Shown: in pieces, positions 4,699-6,476 of the stretch
How the letters are laid out: the number at the start of each line of letters is the position of its first letter
Numbering within the stretch: the stretch's first letter is position 1
NCBI GenBank assembly: GCA_050011095.1
Contig: JBEKJU010000214.1
Coordinates: 1-6,476, forward strand
DNA from: JBEKJU01 sp050011095
Lineage (GTDB): Bacteria; Desulfobacterota; Syntrophorhabdia; Syntrophorhabdales; WCHB1-27
DNA: 6,476 nt
Reading direction: 5' to 3'
Translations under genes and position numbers: made by a program
Notes under the pieces: generated by a model
What the model saw: the letters and a program-made list of their open reading frames with translations, nothing else
Told to the model about the DNA's origin: nothing
Database searches by the model: none

Positions 4699-6476
4699 TA
4701 TCTCTTTTTGCTGGATTCTCTTCCTCAAGACGCACAGACGAAATATCGTCAGTCCTTTCAGCTTCAAGCGCCTTTGCGGCCCGTGGCAGACGGGTTTAAG
4801 GTCCCGGTCGTCCATGCGACTGGGCTATCTGCCGCCTCCTTTCGGACCGGGCGGGGAGTTCTGGATCTCCCCGCCCACTTTTCGCCGACGATCCCGGAGA
4901 AGCTCAAAACTATCGCCCTGGCCCGGTTTGACGTGATTAAGGCATGGAAAGAGCATAGAACATTCAACCCATCCCCTAAGAGCCTCCTAAAGGCCGATCA
5001 AAATTTCGAAAACGCATATAACACGGGCCTCCTCCCCGCCGTGTTCAAAATAATAGGTGCCGTCGATATCAGAAGCATCAAGAGATGGAGCCAGGCGCTT
5101 GAAGGCACGAGCGATTGGACTCGTCTCGTTCCCGCTTGGACCTGCAAGCGGCAAGAACCTTTCTTGACCGCCGAGGAGAAGGAAACCTTCAGACATTGCT
5201 ATATAACTCCCAGCCATCCAAGCATCGGCGGGGCTACAAAGCTCGCAAAAACCATTCTTGGCGTTGCTTCCCCGTCTTCGGAAAGGACCTTTCGCCGCTG
5301 GGCGGAATGGCTCTTAGCGAAAGAAGGACCGGGCATTACATTCATCCGGTATGGTGAGAAGGCGGCCCGCGAGAAGTACGCCATTTCCATAAGAAGGAAA
5401 CCGGCCGACGCGGTGGGAGACGTTTTTATCGCCGATGGTCACCGCCTGAACTTCCAGGTCTTGCATCCCTTCACCGGAAAGCCCTGCCGGGCGACAATTG
5501 TCGGCTATCTCGATCACAGAAGCTTTAACCTCGCTGGTTTCGAGGTCATGGTCGAGGAAGATACGCAATGCATCGCCTCGGCCCTCCGGGACGCAATAAT
5601 CTACCAGGGAAAGACGCCGAGAGTAGCCAGACAGGACAACGGCATCGCGTTCAGGGGCCGGTTTTTCACCGGGACCCAAAGCCTGGAGGAAAGCGGTATC
5701 AAGGGCCTTTTTGAAAACCTCCACATAATATCTACCTTCACAGGCCCGTACAACGCCCAGGCGAAGCTTATCGAGCGTTTCTGGAAGGAATTCACCGATA
5801 AATTCGAACGCCTCCTTCCGAGCTTTACCGGCTCTTCCGTGGAGGATAAGCCGCCGTGGATGCGCATGGGCGAGAAGTGGCACAGGAAGGCGCACAACGG
5901 AGATATCTTGACGATAAAAGAGGCTTGCGGCAGGATCAGGACTTGGCGCCGGGAATACTGGGAGAAACAACCGTGTCCGCGCGTAAAAGGAAAGACGATT
6001 GGCGAAGTCTTCCACGAGGGAAAGGGTCCTGGCATTGACAACGTTGCTGAACTCGATGAGCTTATGTTTGGCTCAGAAGTCAGGACAATACGCGCAAACG
6101 GCGTAACCCTCTTCGGCGGGGAATATTACGATGAACAACTCTTCGGACTGTCCGGGCAGAAGGCGATCATCCGTTATTCACTTTCCAACCTTGACTATGT
6201 GCGCGTCTTCCTGGATGGCCATTTCATTTGTACCGCCAAGCGCTTTGACCCTGTTCACGGGGCGGCCGCCCAGCTCGGCGACGCCAAGGACGTTGCCGAG
6301 GTAAAACACTGGCTGAAAATTCAGAAGGGCCAGCGCAAAATGCTGCAAAAGCTGGGTATAAAATCGCTCGCCACAGGAAGAGACGAGCCGCCTCCCTGGG
6401 ATAAGCTCATTGACGCTTCCCCGACGCCGGCCGGCAACCCGACGCCGGCTGTTCTCCCGCCCGATGTTCCTTTCGA
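4699..6476 (+). CDS. MuA-like DDE transposase, start lost and C-terminus off the window
   Basis: The frame is open from the TAG at 4696 to the window end, 592 codons. It opens YLFLLDSLPQDAQTKY (end of the Mu-type DNA-binding domain) and continues with KLKTIALARFDVIKAWKEHR and RSIKRWSQALEG (regions like MuA I-beta/gamma). The integrase-type core (PF00665/Mu transposase) follows: Asp in IADGH (5434-5436), Asp in RQDNG (5635-5637) and Glu in QAKLIERFWKE (5773-5775). The first spacing is 67 residues, as in MuA; the second is 46. The Mu C-terminal beta-barrel follows, with LDYVRVFLDGHFICTAKRFD, then a basic helical tail and a Pro-rich PTPAGNPTPAV segment. MuA catalyses strand transfer for a transposing phage. 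No start codon with a ribosome binding site is visible; the first in-frame ATG (5548) lies inside the core, and GTG 4783 or 4933 would be weak choices. It is probably a pseudogene with an intact core. Confidence 0.85.

Noticed and set aside
5314..6041. Long minus-strand open frames (233 and 146 codons)
   Set aside because: They are antisense to the DDE core of the MuA-like transposase, whose catalytic residues and spacing are clear.
6421..6449. Tandem repeat near the right end
   Set aside because: CCGACGCCGGC occurs twice, 18 bp apart, but this simply encodes a Pro-rich PTPA repeat in the transposase tail.
1..6476. CRISPR array, tRNA or rRNA genes
   Set aside because: I saw no regularly spaced identical repeats and no cloverleaf or ribosomal RNA sequence on either strand.

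Overview
This window looks like a decayed, mobile-element-rich accessory region of a bacterial chromosome or large contig. Base composition is moderately GC-rich. The aldehyde dehydrogenase part looks visibly more AT-rich than the flanks. The gene types (GlcD-like FAD oxidase, DUF433/DUF5615 and HigBA modules, IS256, IS21 and Mu-type transposases, REP-like palindromes) suggest an environmental, possibly anaerobic, Desulfobacterota-like bacterium. That assignment is an inference from protein character only and is weak.

Layout from left to right. Positions 1-189 (+) are the interior of a GlcD-type FAD-linked oxidase, cut off mid-domain. Positions 190-825 (-) are an IS256/mutator-family transposase remnant with three frameshifts and both ends missing. 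Positions 828-1012 (-) are a DUF5615 PIN-like toxin gene ruined by an in-frame TAG and an internal deletion. Positions 1009-1239 (-) are its intact DUF433 antitoxin partner, overlapping it by 4 nt. Positions 1370-1961 (-) are an intact higB-higA toxin-antitoxin operon with a good sigma70-type promoter and operator-like inverted repeats. Positions 2013-2327 contain nothing I recognise. Positions 2328-2597 (+) are a nucleoside 2-deoxyribosyltransferase fragment that stops before its catalytic Glu region. Roughly 2720-3066 hold an IS21-family end: the 5' part of istA (-) and three terminal repeats. Positions 3067-3569 hold no convincing gene. Positions 3570-4547 (-) are the C-terminal two thirds of an aldehyde dehydrogenase. 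Positions 4551-4617 contain REP-like hairpins exactly at the break. Positions 4636-6476 (+) are a MuA-like DDE transposase that has lost its start, carries an in-frame TAG near the N-terminus, and runs off the window end with an intact-looking catalytic core.

The only apparently functional units are the HigBA module, the lone DUF433 antitoxin and possibly the MuA-like core. Almost everything else is a fragment joined to an unrelated fragment, which suggests repeated transposition followed by deletion. The best story is a toxin-antitoxin pair that stayed intact while its surroundings eroded, beside a second pair in which only the toxin gene has been destroyed. I do not see a convincing new biological system. 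Several junctions and the regulatory palindromes deserve a second look.
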